Source: Phytophthora sp. 'mugwort'
Lineage: Eukaryota; Oomycota; Peronosporomycetes; Peronosporales; Peronosporaceae
Assembly (NCBI GenBank): GCA_033558025.1
Contig: JAUCEF010000012.1
Span: 62,001-126,000, forward strand
DNA length: 64,000 nt
Reading direction: 5' to 3'
Below the pieces are notes generated by a model. The model saw nothing but the letters and a program-made list of their open reading frames with translations, was not told the DNA's origin and did not search any database. A program made the translations under genes and the position numbers. Below are positions 39,380-51,578 of this stretch, one piece after another (the first letter of the stretch is position 1; each line of letters opens with the position of its first letter).

Positions 39380-41490
39380 AGATGAACACATCATTTTTCC
39401 CCCATCGAGACATCGCTGGAAACCTGTAATGATGGCTCCATGAAGCCACTCTGCACAAGTCGGCTAGCCTGCTCGTTGTTCGATATCAGTGCTGTGGTTT
39501 CTTTGATTGCGGCAGCGTCCTAGTCCGCATCATCCTTAGTATCATGGCACTGTCCCTAACGACGTGTATTCCCGTCCACTCCTAAGCCGCTGCGTGGGCA
39601 AGCAATCTGCGTAGCCCCACGAACCCCGCCACATTATTCGTCATCGCCTTGCTTCCCAATGCTGTTGCAGTAGCCCACAACAACCTGGTCCTGCCGCCCG
39701 CCTCTTCTCTTAAAAGGAAGACACTGCCACTCCCTCCTGGCCCCGGGTTGCCTCTGGACCCACCATCAAAGAGGCCAATTCTCGTTTTTGTAATCCCCAC
39801 GCTCTTGTACTGCTCCCTTAGCTCCTTCTGTATTCATCTTCTGCCGATGAACTCTGCTGTTCGAAGTTTGACCGCTGTATCTTTGGTTAGCGGATACAGC
39901 GATAATCGATACCTCGCGTATGCCTCTGCTACCCCTGTGCATGCCCCCATCACCGCTTCCCTCAACGTCCGTTCTTTCCGTCCGTCTGGGTGAATTCGGT
40001 CGACGTTCCATCTCCAAACTGCCGTCAAAAATGTTACTACTCCCAACCTCCACATATCTGTAACTACATTATGTAGATCCTCCCACTGTTCGATCTGCTT
40101 CCGCTGCCCCCATATTGTTATCCACGTAGGGAATAGTTAGAGCCTGAATCCGAAATTGTATTCCCAGGTTGCCTCCCTTTCAGCGACTGCGCTGTCCACA
40201 TTTTCTGCTGTCACTCCCCACCTTGTGGTTAATTCGCTCCAGAACTGTTGTGCCTCCGGACACATCCAGGCGAAGCGGATAGTACCTGTATCTTTCGCTG
40301 CTTCGTATCCTTTAGCCGGGCATCTGTACTCCAGCTCCTGCCCCACCCATATTCCTAGTCTATTTAGCTTCATTTTCAGGATATTTTGTGTATTGTACGC
40401 GGATACGCCTTCCATCCGTTGGACCTGTTTCCAGGTCAGTTTCTCTAATGCCTGAGCGATTCTCCGAGGTATCTCTGCTAATTTTTGTTGAATCCGGACT
40501 CTTGCCATTGCTGCTTTGGAGTCCCGTTTTCGGTTCATTAAGGCCTTGTGCTGCTTCCTCGTTTGTTTCCATCTCCTTTTTCCTGCCCATAACGGGCGTA
40601 TTCGATTGATCCATGGGTGCGGCGTTACCCACACCGCTGCCGGCGCCACCTTAGGAAATTGTCCACTGCGGCCTCAATGGGTCTGCAGTTCTGCTTCCAC
40701 TGTATTGACTTTGTTTCCGCCCCCCACGTGTGTTCAAACTGCCGAGTATCCACCCCCTTCAACGTGAGTAAGTGATGTGGAACCTCCAATATGTGTTGCA
40801 CATGTAACATGTTGCTCTCTGTTCGGCTATAGATCAGTTCCGGGCAATTGGCCAGTATTGATAAACACACACACAGACCTCTCGAAAACGATGTGCCTCC
40901 ATACTCCCCATTGGGAGCGTGTGCGTTGTTGGTGCGAACGTGACCTCTCCTGCGTTCGAAACCTGCATTTGTACGATATCTTTCAGTCTGAGCCCTGCCA
41001 CAGATGGGTATAGTTCCCGATACTGCTTCCATCTGCATTCCTGTCCCTTAGAATCTCCTAGTTTCAATTGGACTAGAGGCATTTCCGTGATCTCCGTGTG
41101 CATGCATGCTCCCAGTTCTGGTTGTCGTTTTATCTGCCCATGTGCCATTAGTGATCTCGCATTCCCTTCGCACTCCATTTATCTGCAGACCTGTAGCAGC
41201 CCAACTTGTGATTACTCCGTTTCTGACCCTTAGTGCCGCTCTCAGTTGTAGGATGGCTTTGCCATCCTCCTTCCCCTCTTGGCTCTGGAGTTGGAAGTGC
41301 AGCCTAATCCATGGACGTCCTGTTTCCCACAGTGTGTCCTGCGGCCCAACTTTCGGTGTTCGTCGCTGCGGCACCACCAGGTCCGCATTCCCCCTGTCTC
41401 TGATCTTCAATATGTCTCCTAGCCTCTGCTGCTGCGTGTTCTGTGTCAGTGCCCAGTCCCCTATCACCGTCGCAGCGATCGGACAATTCA
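39380..41490 (-). pseudogene. LINE 2 C-terminal region: zf-RVT-like and RNase H
   Basis: Frame 40137-40649 ends with YRCPAKGYEAAKDTGTIRFAWMCPEAQQFW, the Cys/His region after RT (quoted in parts: YRCPAKGYE and FAWMCPEAQQFW). Frame 39582-39800 starts RNase H with LFDGGSRGNPGPGGSGSVF. Further pieces SALILRMMRTRTL and WYRTT-like text continue to about 39380. Upstream frames (41048-41491, 40834-41178) are the linker. It is broken into at least five frames. Confidence 0.7.
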
Positions 41491-41526
41491 CTATAAAAAT
41501 TGATTGGGAGGCTCGTCAAAGCAATA

Positions 41527-43580
41527 ATAATAAGGGCAATACCCGATGTCGCAATAATAATTATTCAGTAATATCCGTAATAATATCCTGCTGTACCGGT
41601 AACGTTATGTAATTTTTGAATATTATCGTGACTGCGGTGGGTATCGATGTGTGTCCCAAGTAAAACACTTATACAAATCACGCTTTTGAGATTAGTAAGA
41701 GATACCGATCCGACAGGGGTTAGCTACCGCGTGTTGGGGTCCATGATGGATCGTAGGCATTGTGCGTGGGAATTTATTCCCTGAGGGCATGCTGAGGGGT
41801 GAATCATGACTGTGAAGGAGAGAGGCAGTCATCTACTAACTAGATGAATCACGTGTTTTACCATTCGGTTTGCTAGCTACATGTTACTTGTGCTCTAGTT
41901 GTGGTGCTCGGCGACCTCACTCTCACAGTTAGCAAGCGAGTTGTAGCTCCAGAGAGCACGGTTGGCACGAAGAAACACAATCATCTCGAAATGAGCCGGA
42001 AGAAGACGACCGGGCTGTGACGTCATCACCAGCTTGCACTGGGAAAAAAGTCGCTCAACCCGGTTGCTGGTCGGGGGAATTAAACGCACGGTGTCCTGGT
42101 ACGTAAGCGTAGTGGGCATGCACGGACGCTTCGCTTGGCGGAGAGCGACAGCAGCAAAGTTCTCCTTGGCGCGTTTCGTCTTTGTTGGCTGTACCGCTGG
42201 TAGCTCGAACCGACTGACTGCCTGCTCGTCGGCGGCGGAGAAACGCTGGTCACGAAAGAGCTTGACAACCGCATTCTCAAACTCTGGTGAGTGGACGATG
42301 CATGCGTCCGACTTCAAGGACGCCACCGTCGACGGATACTTGGCCATCATGGCGTCGAAGAGTACGCGCACATCCGCCAACAAGCATTGCTCGCTCTGCA
42401 GCTGGACGTACAGCTGTCGAGTTCTTTCAACTGGCTGGTGAGCTGAACAGTTTTCCGATGGGTGCTTGGGCGAAAAACCAGATCCTCTACACTGAAGACC
42501 ATCTTTCAGCATCCTGGATCTCAAGGTATCGAGCGAGCATCTTGTACGTAGACGACCAGCGTGTGAGGTTTGCCTTCTTCGCCTTTAGATCAGTATGCTT
42601 CATAACCTGGGCGTGGTTGTTGGGCGTGCGAACTGAACGCAGAGAGCTTGAACTTCGTCCACGATATCGTTATGTTCGGCGATGAAGCGTACCACGGCGA
42701 TGTTAAAGCGATGGCTCGCACACCCGACAAGGGGCACCGACCAACGATTCACAAACGCTTGGTTCGTGACGCAGTTGTCGCCCACACAAAACTGAATTAT
42801 GTAAAGTCGCTTGTGGTAGACCCCGAGCACATTCTTGATCAGCTCGATATGAGCGTCCGCAGTCTGGCCGTCCTCGGCTGGCGAGATTGCCAACAGTAGC
42901 TGCTCACGCTCTTCGTTCTTGACATACACTGCGTAGATCGCCACAACGTGCATCGGTCCGCACGTCCATCCGTCGAACATGAGCCCTAAGCAGTCCCCCA
43001 TGCGACTAGCAAACTTGGTGACGACGATTCTTGACACATGGGTGATGTAGCGCAGCAGGGTCTTCGATAAGATCGGTTGGAGACGCGACGTCGATCGGGT
43101 AAGTGGGTCGTCGACCTCAGCAAGAGCGTAGTTGCGCATGACAACCCACTCCATTCACTTGTAGATCTCCATCGTCTTCTCGCCGACAAAGCCAAGTTGC
43201 GCTAGCGTGCCGGAGAGTGAGTGCTGACTAGCAGCAAGATCTCAGTATGGTCCGGGTGCTTGGCGACGAGATGGCTCATTAGGTTTAAATAACCTGTGCA
43301 TGTGGTCTGCTTGCGCGTGGTATCGCAGCTCTTGCACTTGAAGGCGCCGTCGCCGCAGGCAGCGAAGAAAATGTTGCAGAGAGCCTTGGAGGACATGATG
43401 GCTGGTCGGTTGAAAGTTCGAAATGATGCAGAGGACATCAAGTATCGGGGCTGCTTGAGCTTTGGGGCCACTGAGGACCAACCAATGTTGGCTCCCCTAA
43501 TAGAGCCATGTTGGAGATAAATACTATTATTACTGGCCCAATTAGATATTTTACGGATCGGGCGATTTCTCAATAATAAG
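41527..43580 (-). mobile_element. hAT DNA transposon inserted in LINE 2, with 8-bp target duplication
   Basis: ATAATAAG stands at 41527-41534 and again at 43573-43580, flanking a 2,038-bp insert. The insert ends are imperfect inverted repeats: GGCAATACCCGATGTCG on the left and, inverted, GAAATCGCCCGATCCG on the right. LINE 2 coding resumes on each side. An 8-bp duplication and the encoded transposase both fit hAT. Confidence 0.8.
41895..43520 (-). pseudogene. hAT transposase with BED zinc finger, broken
   Basis: A BED finger is encoded in 43202-43573 (FKCKSCDTTRKQTTCTGYLN, then HLVAKHPDH). The next frame, 42600-43154, has GLMFDGWTCG (first catalytic Asp), FCVGDNCVTNQ (second Asp) and GCASHRFNIAV (CxxH). 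After an in-frame stop, 41895-42524 carries the C-terminal dimerisation block with SNRVERLFSQCKLVMTS. One frameshift and one stop separate the parts; an intron is less likely but not excluded. Confidence 0.82.
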
Positions 43581-45443
43581 TTATTCCGTCAATACAATGC
43601 AGAATATATTGTATTTTGATTATTGTTTTCGATCGCTGCACCGTCGCGCTAAGTGCCACGAGTTCTGTACGTATATTCGGGATCCTTATTCCGCCTTGCC
43701 CGATATGCTTCTCTGCCAACTCCGTTTGTGTCCATCCTGCCGGCGCTCTCTCTAATATCGCAAAGGTAGACTTCCACACGAAATTCCTGATGCAAAGATG
43801 TGCCTCTTTAACGATCTCTTCCGACGGCCAGGCATGCCTGGCCACGAACAACAGCTTGGAAATTATGATGGCTGACGCAATGACCGCCGTTGCTGGGGCG
43901 TATTAGTCGTGGCTTCTGCCAATATCAGCCTTACTCTCAGGACATCCATGGCCTTGCTACATGCTACTTCCACCGTATTGCCATTTCCCGCTATGTGCCC
44001 TAAAAATCTTGTGGTATGTGTTGCCTCCATTATTACTCTGTTTGCATCTGAAGGCTGTGCGTCTGTGAGACCTGGATGTACATCCTTCTGCGTCTGCGTT
44101 AGTCCGCATCCGATGTTAATCGCTGACGATTTCTTCGCTTTAGCTTGAGTCCAGATACCCTCGTAAATTTGTTTACCGTTCGTATGGCTTCCAGCTGCAT
44201 ATTGCGATGGGCTATGTGTATTGCGGTGTCGTCCGCATATCCTGCTGCTTGAAGCGGCTTGCCATCCCCGCCCCCCTTCTAAGTTATGCCCGTGAGGCCC
44301 GGTTCGTTTTTAATGACGTTGTATAATATGTCTACTGCAATGATGAATAGTAAGGGGGCGAGCGGACAACCTTCCCTGATTCCATTTGTTACTGTGAGCT
44401 TGTCGGACAAGTATCCGTTCGCCATGAACTGCACCGTTGTTCCAGGATGGATTGCTCGTACTATCCGACAGATTTTTGGGGGAAAACCTTTGTCTTGGAG
44501 TACCGCTATCAGAAAGTCCCTATCCAGTGAGTCATTTGCTTAGGCAAATTCCAATAACAAGACTTAGGCCTCGCTGAGCTCTCGTGGTCCTGCATACTTA
44601 TTTCACTGCCTCAAACATCCAAATCACCTCGTGAATGGTCCTTCCTGGAACAAACCCGCATTGTCTGTGGCTGACTAAGCTCCCGATGTGAACCCGCACT
44701 TTCCAAGCCAGAATGGGGTGAATATTTTGTAGTCGGTATTCAGTAGCGCGATGGGCCTGTAGTTCAGTGGGTTAGATGTATCCCCCTTTACTGATGCTGA
44801 ATATGTACGCCTCCAAAAACCTGGATGGTGTTAGCCCTTCCTCCATGCAGTCGTTAGACAACCGTGTTAGGACTGGTACCAACATTGATCCATGATCCTT
44901 GTACCACTCGTTGCCGAGGTCATCAGGCCCGCACACTTTACCTGCTTTACACCGCTTCATTGCTGTCTCCACTTCAGCCTCTGAGATGTCCTCATCCAAG
45001 TCTTCCATATCTTCTTTGATCCACTGATCGCTGTATTGCGCAACGAACTCCTCTATGATGTCCATGTCTTCTGCTTCCCCAGTGAAATTTTTTTCCCAGC
45101 TGTCGGCTAAGATATTGGCCTTGTCTTGAGCCCTACGTACTTCCGTCGTGTTCCTTGGAAGCAATGTTGGGGTCGTATTGTCTATCCATATTTTGTGCAT
45201 ACCAGCCTGAAAAGTGTTTTCTGGAGGCCCTAGAGCTCCACACATTTTTTGCCACCACACTCTGCGTTTCAAGGTCCGTCTGACTTCTTGCGCATTATGC
45301 AGTGCGCCTAGCAGTGTCGCTCTTGTTTGGTCACCATCTACCTCGCCGCTTGCACATTTCGCTAGTCGTTCTTTAATTCGTTTGATTCGCTGTCTGAATC
45401 CCCTCGTCATCCTTCCCCAAGCCTCCTTTTTGAGCTGTTTCAT
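43581..45443 (-). pseudogene. LINE 2 reverse transcriptase remnant
   Basis: Frame 44772-45443 holds the RT entry (CKAGKVCGPDDLGNEWYKD, SRFLEAYIFSISK). Then, in other frames: QFMANGYLSDKLTVTNGI, REGCPLAPLLFIIAVD (about 44300-44420) and GYADDTAIHIAHRN with the YADD box (about 44225-44250). Frame 43570-43851 is the thumb region, cut at 43581 by the hAT insertion. Confidence 0.8.
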
Positions 45444-45840
45444 TTTTTTGTTTCACCGTTTGCTTGAATTGTTCCCATATACAAGCTGAATCTGCTGGCT
45501 GAGTAACCTTCAACCACTCCGCCAATTCTGTGATCTGTTGCTCTATCAGGCTCTTCATTACCGTTGCCCATAAGCCAGGGGTGGATACAACTTAGGCCGA
45601 GTGCGCACTCGTATGATCCCTTTCGGGGAGTGTAGTTCCAGCAGCACCGCACGGTGATCTGATCTGCCTAACGCCTCCTCTGTTTATACTCCACTAACCA
45701 GAGTCTTGGCTCCTGCCGAGACATAGAACCGATCTAGTCTGGACGATCCTTGAGCTCCACTCGCTGCTACATGGAAGTGGGTATGATGCTTTGCTGCGTA
45801 AGATTTAATCGCGGTCTCCCCATCTCCTAGCGGCATGTTG

Positions 45841-46117
45841 TACCGTAAACCACGGGTTCACCGCAACGCACGGGCTCAGTGCAACACCGTAAAACAAAGA
45901 AATCGAGAACAGAGAAAGAACATAAACAGGCCTTGACGAAAAACGCCCCACCTTAGTACTATTTTTTGTAAGTAAACCATGAAGATTATCTACTTTCTAA
46001 TGATTTGCAGTTACGGACCAGAATCATTTTTACCACGTAAAAGGATCAAAGTTTATAAACAATTGATATAGCAATGGGACTTTTAAACCTGTTGCGGTGA
46101 ACCCGTGGTTTACGGTA
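45841..46117. mobile_element. 277-bp MITE with perfect 27-bp inverted repeats
   Basis: Positions 45841-45867 (starting TACCGTAAACCACGGGTTCA) and 46091-46117 are exact reverse complements. Both ends include TA, consistent with a TA target duplication of the Tc1/mariner type. The interior is AT-rich and non-coding. It interrupts the LINE 2 endonuclease region. Confidence 0.88.
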
Positions 46118-46119
46118 AT

Positions 46120-46943
46120 ATCCCGCATCGTACAATCCACTTCTTTTTATGAGCTGCTTTAATTCCGCTGTCCCCATTTCCGCTCTGCGTGAGCCTGCCA
46201 CTTTGTCCATCCCGTTTTGAGGACGCAATTGAAGTCCCCTCCACATATTATATTCACGTCCTCCGGAAATTTCATCTCATTCAGTTTCTTAAAAAATTGT
46301 ACGCGCACCGCACCATGTAGGGGTGCGTAAATGTTGATAAAAAAACAGCTTGCGTCCGTGTAGGTCACCCTTTGTCATGATCAGATGCTCGATCATTGGG
46401 TTTCGTTCCACGGCTGCATGCTCCGCACTGCCCCGTAGAGGTTGCCTAATATGGCGACTCCCGCCCATCGTCCTTCCCCGGATGCCCAGAATGAGAAGGT
46501 TTTTGCCAGTGTCTGCTTAAAGCCCCACATGGCCACATGATGACCTGCAGCAACACCATGTTCATCCGGCTGTAGATGGGTCTCCTGTATGAATATGACG
46601 TCCCTGTTTCCTCGATTGTGTTGTTTCTTGATCCCTGCAACTTATTACCTAGATTTTGCAGTTGAGTTGCCAATCCCCGTACATTGAGTGTGGTTAGTCG
46701 AATTGTGCGATCCTGCTTGTGTTGACTCTTCCTTGTCTGTTTTCGTTCCCTTTTTGTTTGTCTTTTCCGTTTCTTTATCTTGCTCCCATGCGCTCTGAAT
46801 GCCTCCAGATTGGCACGTCCATGCTCTTCTGTCGTTTGAGTTTGGAAGTGACTGTGGAGCGTGCTCCGTCCGTTTAATTTCTCATCTTTCTCCTTCTCTG
46901 CTCTACCGCCCTCTCCTGTGTGGTTCCTGGTTGTTCCCCCCAT
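46120..46943 (-). pseudogene. LINE 2 endonuclease remnant
   Basis: Frame 46446-46943 contains IRLTTLNVRGLATQLQNL, the N-terminal strand of an APE endonuclease. The region expected to have QETH reads as the mixed remnant IEETGTSYS. Frame 46159-46368 has FFINIYAPLHGAVRVQFF and IICGGDFNCVL with the GDFN motif intact. The frames are shifted relative to each other. Confidence 0.75.
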
Positions 46944-47591
46944 ATTGGTTCGAAGTCACCGACGCGGCCGCCTGCTCGCTCAGCACCGCTCCCTCTTGTG
47001 TCACTGTACAGTCGGTAGCTTCGGTCTCAGTAGAACTGCACCTGCCCCGAAGTTGCTCTTTGTCTGATTATTCCGGTGGAGCGATGCTACCGTCCCCTGC
47101 TGTCTCACCTGTAGCCTTCCTTCGCTTCTTGTTTGGTCGTGGAGTCACCGTGTTGACAGTCGTCTATGATGCTCTCATGATCCGTGTCCATCTCTTTTAT
47201 GTTCCCATGTAATCTGAGCGACCCTTCAGGCTGTGTATCGTCGCTCGTTTTAGCTGTCGCCTTAGTTTGAGGTCTTTGGCCTTCGGTCCTCGTTTGGGTT
47301 CTCCCAACTCTCCTTCACTGGGCCCATCGCTTTGATCGTCGTTGTGTAGCTTGCGCTCCGATTCACCAATAATAGCTCTGCGAGCCTTTACCGATGGCTG
47401 AAGCGCCGTGAGCGCTGTGGCGCTGCTCGTGCGGTTTTGGCTGCATCGTCTTATATCGAGTCCAGTGGTTTCTAGCCATGCGCTTGAAGGATCTAGTTCC
47501 TTTTCACCGCTAAATCCGCTATGTTCTGTGCGTAATACCTGTAACCTTCCGCTGTATAGTTGACGGCTTGGAAATGATTACCTGCGTCGCT

Positions 47592-50500
47592 TCATCTCAG
47601 CCCCATCACTGGTGGTCTAGTGCCTGATTTCACCATCTCTGTCAACAGTACATGACCTGACTGACTGGTTGGGATGGGGCACACTGTTCCTGTCTCTATC
47701 GTTTCACCTGTGCTCGTCGAAACGTCATGAAAGGCATAGGCTTGCACCCTTGCTTGCCCGTTGTCTTGGACGTCCAATACGTATATCGTTTCTCGGGCAT
47801 GCATTGCCCATGCCTTTATGTGAGCCGGCCTAACCCAGAAATACAGCGGGACATTGCCTTTCACTGTCTTGTTCCTCTGTGCTGCATAGCGATTCGCCAG
47901 TGAGCATATTTGTTCGTCGTAACCACCTAAAGCGGCCTGGTGTCATCCACACGCCCTTAATTTCACCTCCATGTCTTCTGGGTGTAATTTGGTCTCCTCC
48001 ACCAAGTCCGCGATCATCTCGTTGAGCACCTGCTTCTTGAGTGTATTGCACGTTCAACCACTGCTACCGTAGGTGTCTGTACCCCGTCCGCCACGTTGTA
48101 TAGTGACGAATAGAATGCTAACCAACCCGCCACATTGACCACTGTGCTCAGCATTTCAAGCAAGGCCGTGAGCGATGCCCCCGGGTCAGTCGGCGGCATG
48201 ATTGCCACGATAAGATAGTCGTAGCTGTCCTCGTTCTCCATTCCTCTGATCCGTGGAATTTCCGCCTCCACCTGCGTGTGATGTATGCTCTGCTGCCGTT
48301 TCCCAGTTGGATCTTTTTCATCACTGGTATCGTCTTGGGTGCTCTCCCGCCCAGTGACTGCCATCATGAACTGGTGTATGAACTTTTGCATGGTCACCTT
48401 TTCACCGCGCTTAGCGGTTTCTGTGCTCTGGCGCTTTGGTGATAGCGAGCGTGTTACTCCCTTTTGTTTTTTCGTGGCCATTTTGGGTTCTTCGTCGTCC
48501 GAGGTATCGTCTCTGCGCTCATTTGTCCAATGTTCCGCCGCTTTGCTTTTGGGTGACAAGGAGGCCTTGCGATCGGAAAACTATCCGTTTCCTCCGGGTC
48601 GCCGCAGCCACTGCTTCGTTTCTTGCTTAACCGTCTGTCTTCATTTGTCTGTTACCATCTGCTGCTGGATGTCTTTACTTCGTTTGCGGAAACCCGCTTG
48701 CTGTCTTTTCCGCCCTGCCAGAGACCGTCTGGGCATCATCGTTGGAGATCTACCTCTCGGTGCTTCCGTCGACACGCCTCTTTCTTGGGTCGACGTCGGA
48801 CTTACGGCTGATAGACCATCTCCATGCGTTTTCCCTTCTCCTTTTAAGGTTCTCCACATCTTGCATTTCCGCGTCGGCCCTTGGATCATTGAGGTCTCCG
48901 TCTGCCATGTCATAGTCCTCTTGGATCTCCTTGGTGGTGCTGCTGCTGTTGCACGTTTTGCCCTCTTTTTCGTTCTTGCTGCTGCCGCGTGCATTGTACC
49001 GTCCCAGCCCTCTCTTGTTCGATTCGATGTCAGCGTTTGCCCCCATTCAACTGACCGAGTTATCTTATGGCCCACTTTGCTGGTTCCTGTCCGAATCGGC
49101 GACAGGGCTCTTGTAGGTTTGATTTGGACCATTGTCCGCGTCGTTTGCGTCTTGGGATTGTAGTTGTTTCTTTCAGTCCGCAGGAGGGTTTCCAGTTCTC
49201 CATGGTACGCAGGTGTCCTCCGGCCGCATATCCTCTGCTGCTCTGACCCAGTGTGGACGGAAGACTGACTTCCAGACATCCAGTGTACCTAAGTCTTTCT
49301 TGTTTAAGTGTTTCTGCCTGGCGTTAGCAGTACTTAATCGGATGCTCCGGAGACAGACAACGTTTGCATGACCAGTTGACATATACGTCCGTATGGTGCA
49401 CCACCACTTCCGACTTGTCCACTACCAGGTATGGTGAGTTGCGCAGCACCCCAGGACACGCCGTCGCGTGTATCCGTACCACCCATTGTTGTTCCTTGAT
49501 ACCCGTCCCATCTGCGACTGCATGGGCCATTGCTTGAACTTTTAGTCCGAGTGGTTTGGTCAGCAACCAGTACATGTCACGCGAGGTCAGCTCGCCTTTG
49601 CGAACCTCCACAGTGATGTGTAGAAATCCAGCCGAACTAGTTCATGCGAAGTACGGGCTCGCTCATGTATGCTCTCGTAGTCAATCAATGTCAGTGAGCG
49701 AGCGGCCAGGGGCATTTGCCACCCAATCCAGCGAGCTGCCGACAGTCTGCCTTTGAACGTCACTTTCAGTGCTCGAGTTTCCATGTCAAGTGTGATTCGA
49801 GAGACATCTCTTTTGAAGTCTTCAATTTCTGGCTTGTGCACCGGAGCCGCCTCTGCTCCTACGTATATCTGCGCCAGCAGTGCTCCCTTGGACATGCTGT
49901 CAAAACAACGCTGACCCGCTATCAGATGCGCATATATCGGATATTCCAGCGCCATAAAAAGATCCTCGAAACACGCCAGTTCGCTGGGATCCATAGATTG
50001 GCCTAGGAAAGGAGGCACCATTGGCACCTCAATTTCGTGGTTAAGTATCATTACCACCGCGTTCACTTCATCTTCCGTGCATTCACGTAACACCATCGTG
50101 GGCTCTGATGGCTGGAGACAGAGATCTCTCAGCCGAGCTTGTTCCGGGGACAGTCTCATAGCATAGTGCGGCTTCGTCTCCTGTTCCACCGCTTCCAGGT
50201 ACTATCCGCTCTGTGTCTTGGTCTCTCGCCTCACACCATGACTATCCCTGTTTGTCTTCGAATTTGAAGAATTGCAGTCTGTCCTCGATTTCCCTCTGTG
50301 TCCCTTTGTCTACACCACCCAATTGTGCATCAGCTTGCACAGCCGGTTTTGATGCTCCGTTGTTCGTAGATCCCAATAACTGTTAAGTCCTTCATATTTC
50401 TCTTGCCTGCGGGGCGAGGCTTCATCTTTCCAGTTCCTCCTCATATCTTGCTCGTTTCCTGACGTCCGCTCATTTGCTGTGAGTGTCTTTAGATATGCCT

Positions 50501-50702
50501 TGAATCGCTTGTCCATGGCCAGCTCATGTTGCCTGAGCACTGTATGTTTGACATACACTTGGGACGCCCCATTGATGAGATAAGCTCGAAGCTGGTGGAG
50601 TACAATTCGACCGTCTCCTTCATCCGCACCATTGTATGCTGATCTTGTCACGCCTCTAATCACGTCCCCGTCTCTTGCCGTTTCTTGATACTTCTGCGGC
50701 AA
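47592..50702 (-). pseudogene. LINE 2 ORF1 remnant with CCHC knuckle
   Basis: Pieces on the minus strand include 49587-50189 (a structured region with MEQETKPHYAMRLSPEQARL), 49324-49611 ending in CKRCLSPEHPIKYC (CX2CX4HX4C knuckle at about 49326-49367), 48641-49279 (low complexity) and 48014-48559 (charged, with PKMATKKQKGVTRSLSPKRQ). The knuckle and position 5' of the endonuclease identify ORF1. The long plus-strand frame 48285-49163 is its shadow. Confidence 0.6.
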
Positions 50703-50999
50703 TCACTTCCTGTCACGCTGCTTGCTTGACTGTCGATCTTGTCCCGCTTGTCCTCTCTCCTGCCTGTCAAAGGCAGCTTCTCGGTTAGCCTTCGGCCCTG
50801 CAGTGGTCCAACCAGCTCCGCTGGAGTACTCGTCGGCTACACTGCGTCGCCCCGGCGGTTCTGTCCCTCCACCTTGGCCTCCTTCGTCCTTGCCGCGGCA
50901 GCTCGTGCATCCTTGCCGTTACTCATTCCTTCTGCGTTTCCGCGCCTTTTCGTGTTTAGACTTGCCTTCTGTATGGACCGGGGATTTCAGTGGCCTGGC

Positions 51000-51578
51000 T
51001 CTGTAGACGGCGTCGCTGAAAACCTGCGCGTCAGGATTTAAAAATTAATTTGTGTCACAATCAGTGCAATCATAAGTTAAATTTGCAATTGCTTTCAATC
51101 TATTTCAATTTTGATTGCGCCAATCCGCTCCATACTTGATTGAGGTCATTTCTTCTTGACGACAGCATCAATTATTCATTCCGTTACATTGCAATGGATA
51201 AAAATTCAATAATTGCACGACGGACAAACCCCTCTCTAGTAATCGCTAGGCTATATTAGGGCGCAATGACTACCGAGGGGTTGTCTGTACTAGTCGTCAT
51301 CGTTTAGTACGCGCTGCGAAATCGCTGAACAGTAGTGACGAGGCAGTCTGAACAGCCGAAAGTGCTATCTCTTTTCTTGTCTGTTCCCCACTGCGGGCGC
51401 GAAAGCGTACTGTACAGTACCTACCCCCTACCTGTCGCCGATGGTCTTACCGCTGCTGCGAATTTTCCAGCTTGCGGGCATGATCGGGCTGCCGTTCAAT
51501 CGTAATGAGTGCCTTGGGCTTTGATTATGAGCTGCTCCACTTGCCAGCGCTCGAACGCACATCTAAAGCGAAGACAGG
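51000..51578. other. upstream region of acyltransferase gene
   Basis: An AT-rich stretch (51040-51250) followed by more balanced sequence. No coding signal and no clear initiator were found. Confidence 0.45.

Larger units (their letters stand above)
39301..51000 (-). mobile_element. large LINE (LINE 2) with nested insertions
   Basis: On the minus strand, from about 51 kb down: ORF1 pieces (50702-47600) with a CCHC knuckle, endonuclease (46943-46120), RT (45443-44220), zf-RVT-like and RNase H (41490-39380), and a 31-base A-rich tail at 39331-39301. Inside it lie a hAT transposon (41535-43572) and a MITE (45841-46117). Without them the element is about 9.4 kb. All domains are frameshifted. The 5' end is not defined; the last coding piece stops at 50702 and the limit given is approximate. 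No target duplication was found. Confidence 0.8.

Noticed and set aside
48285..49163. 292-codon plus-strand open frame
   Set aside because: Antisense to LINE 2 ORF1, composition biased to Ser/Arg/Cys/Val, no family text.
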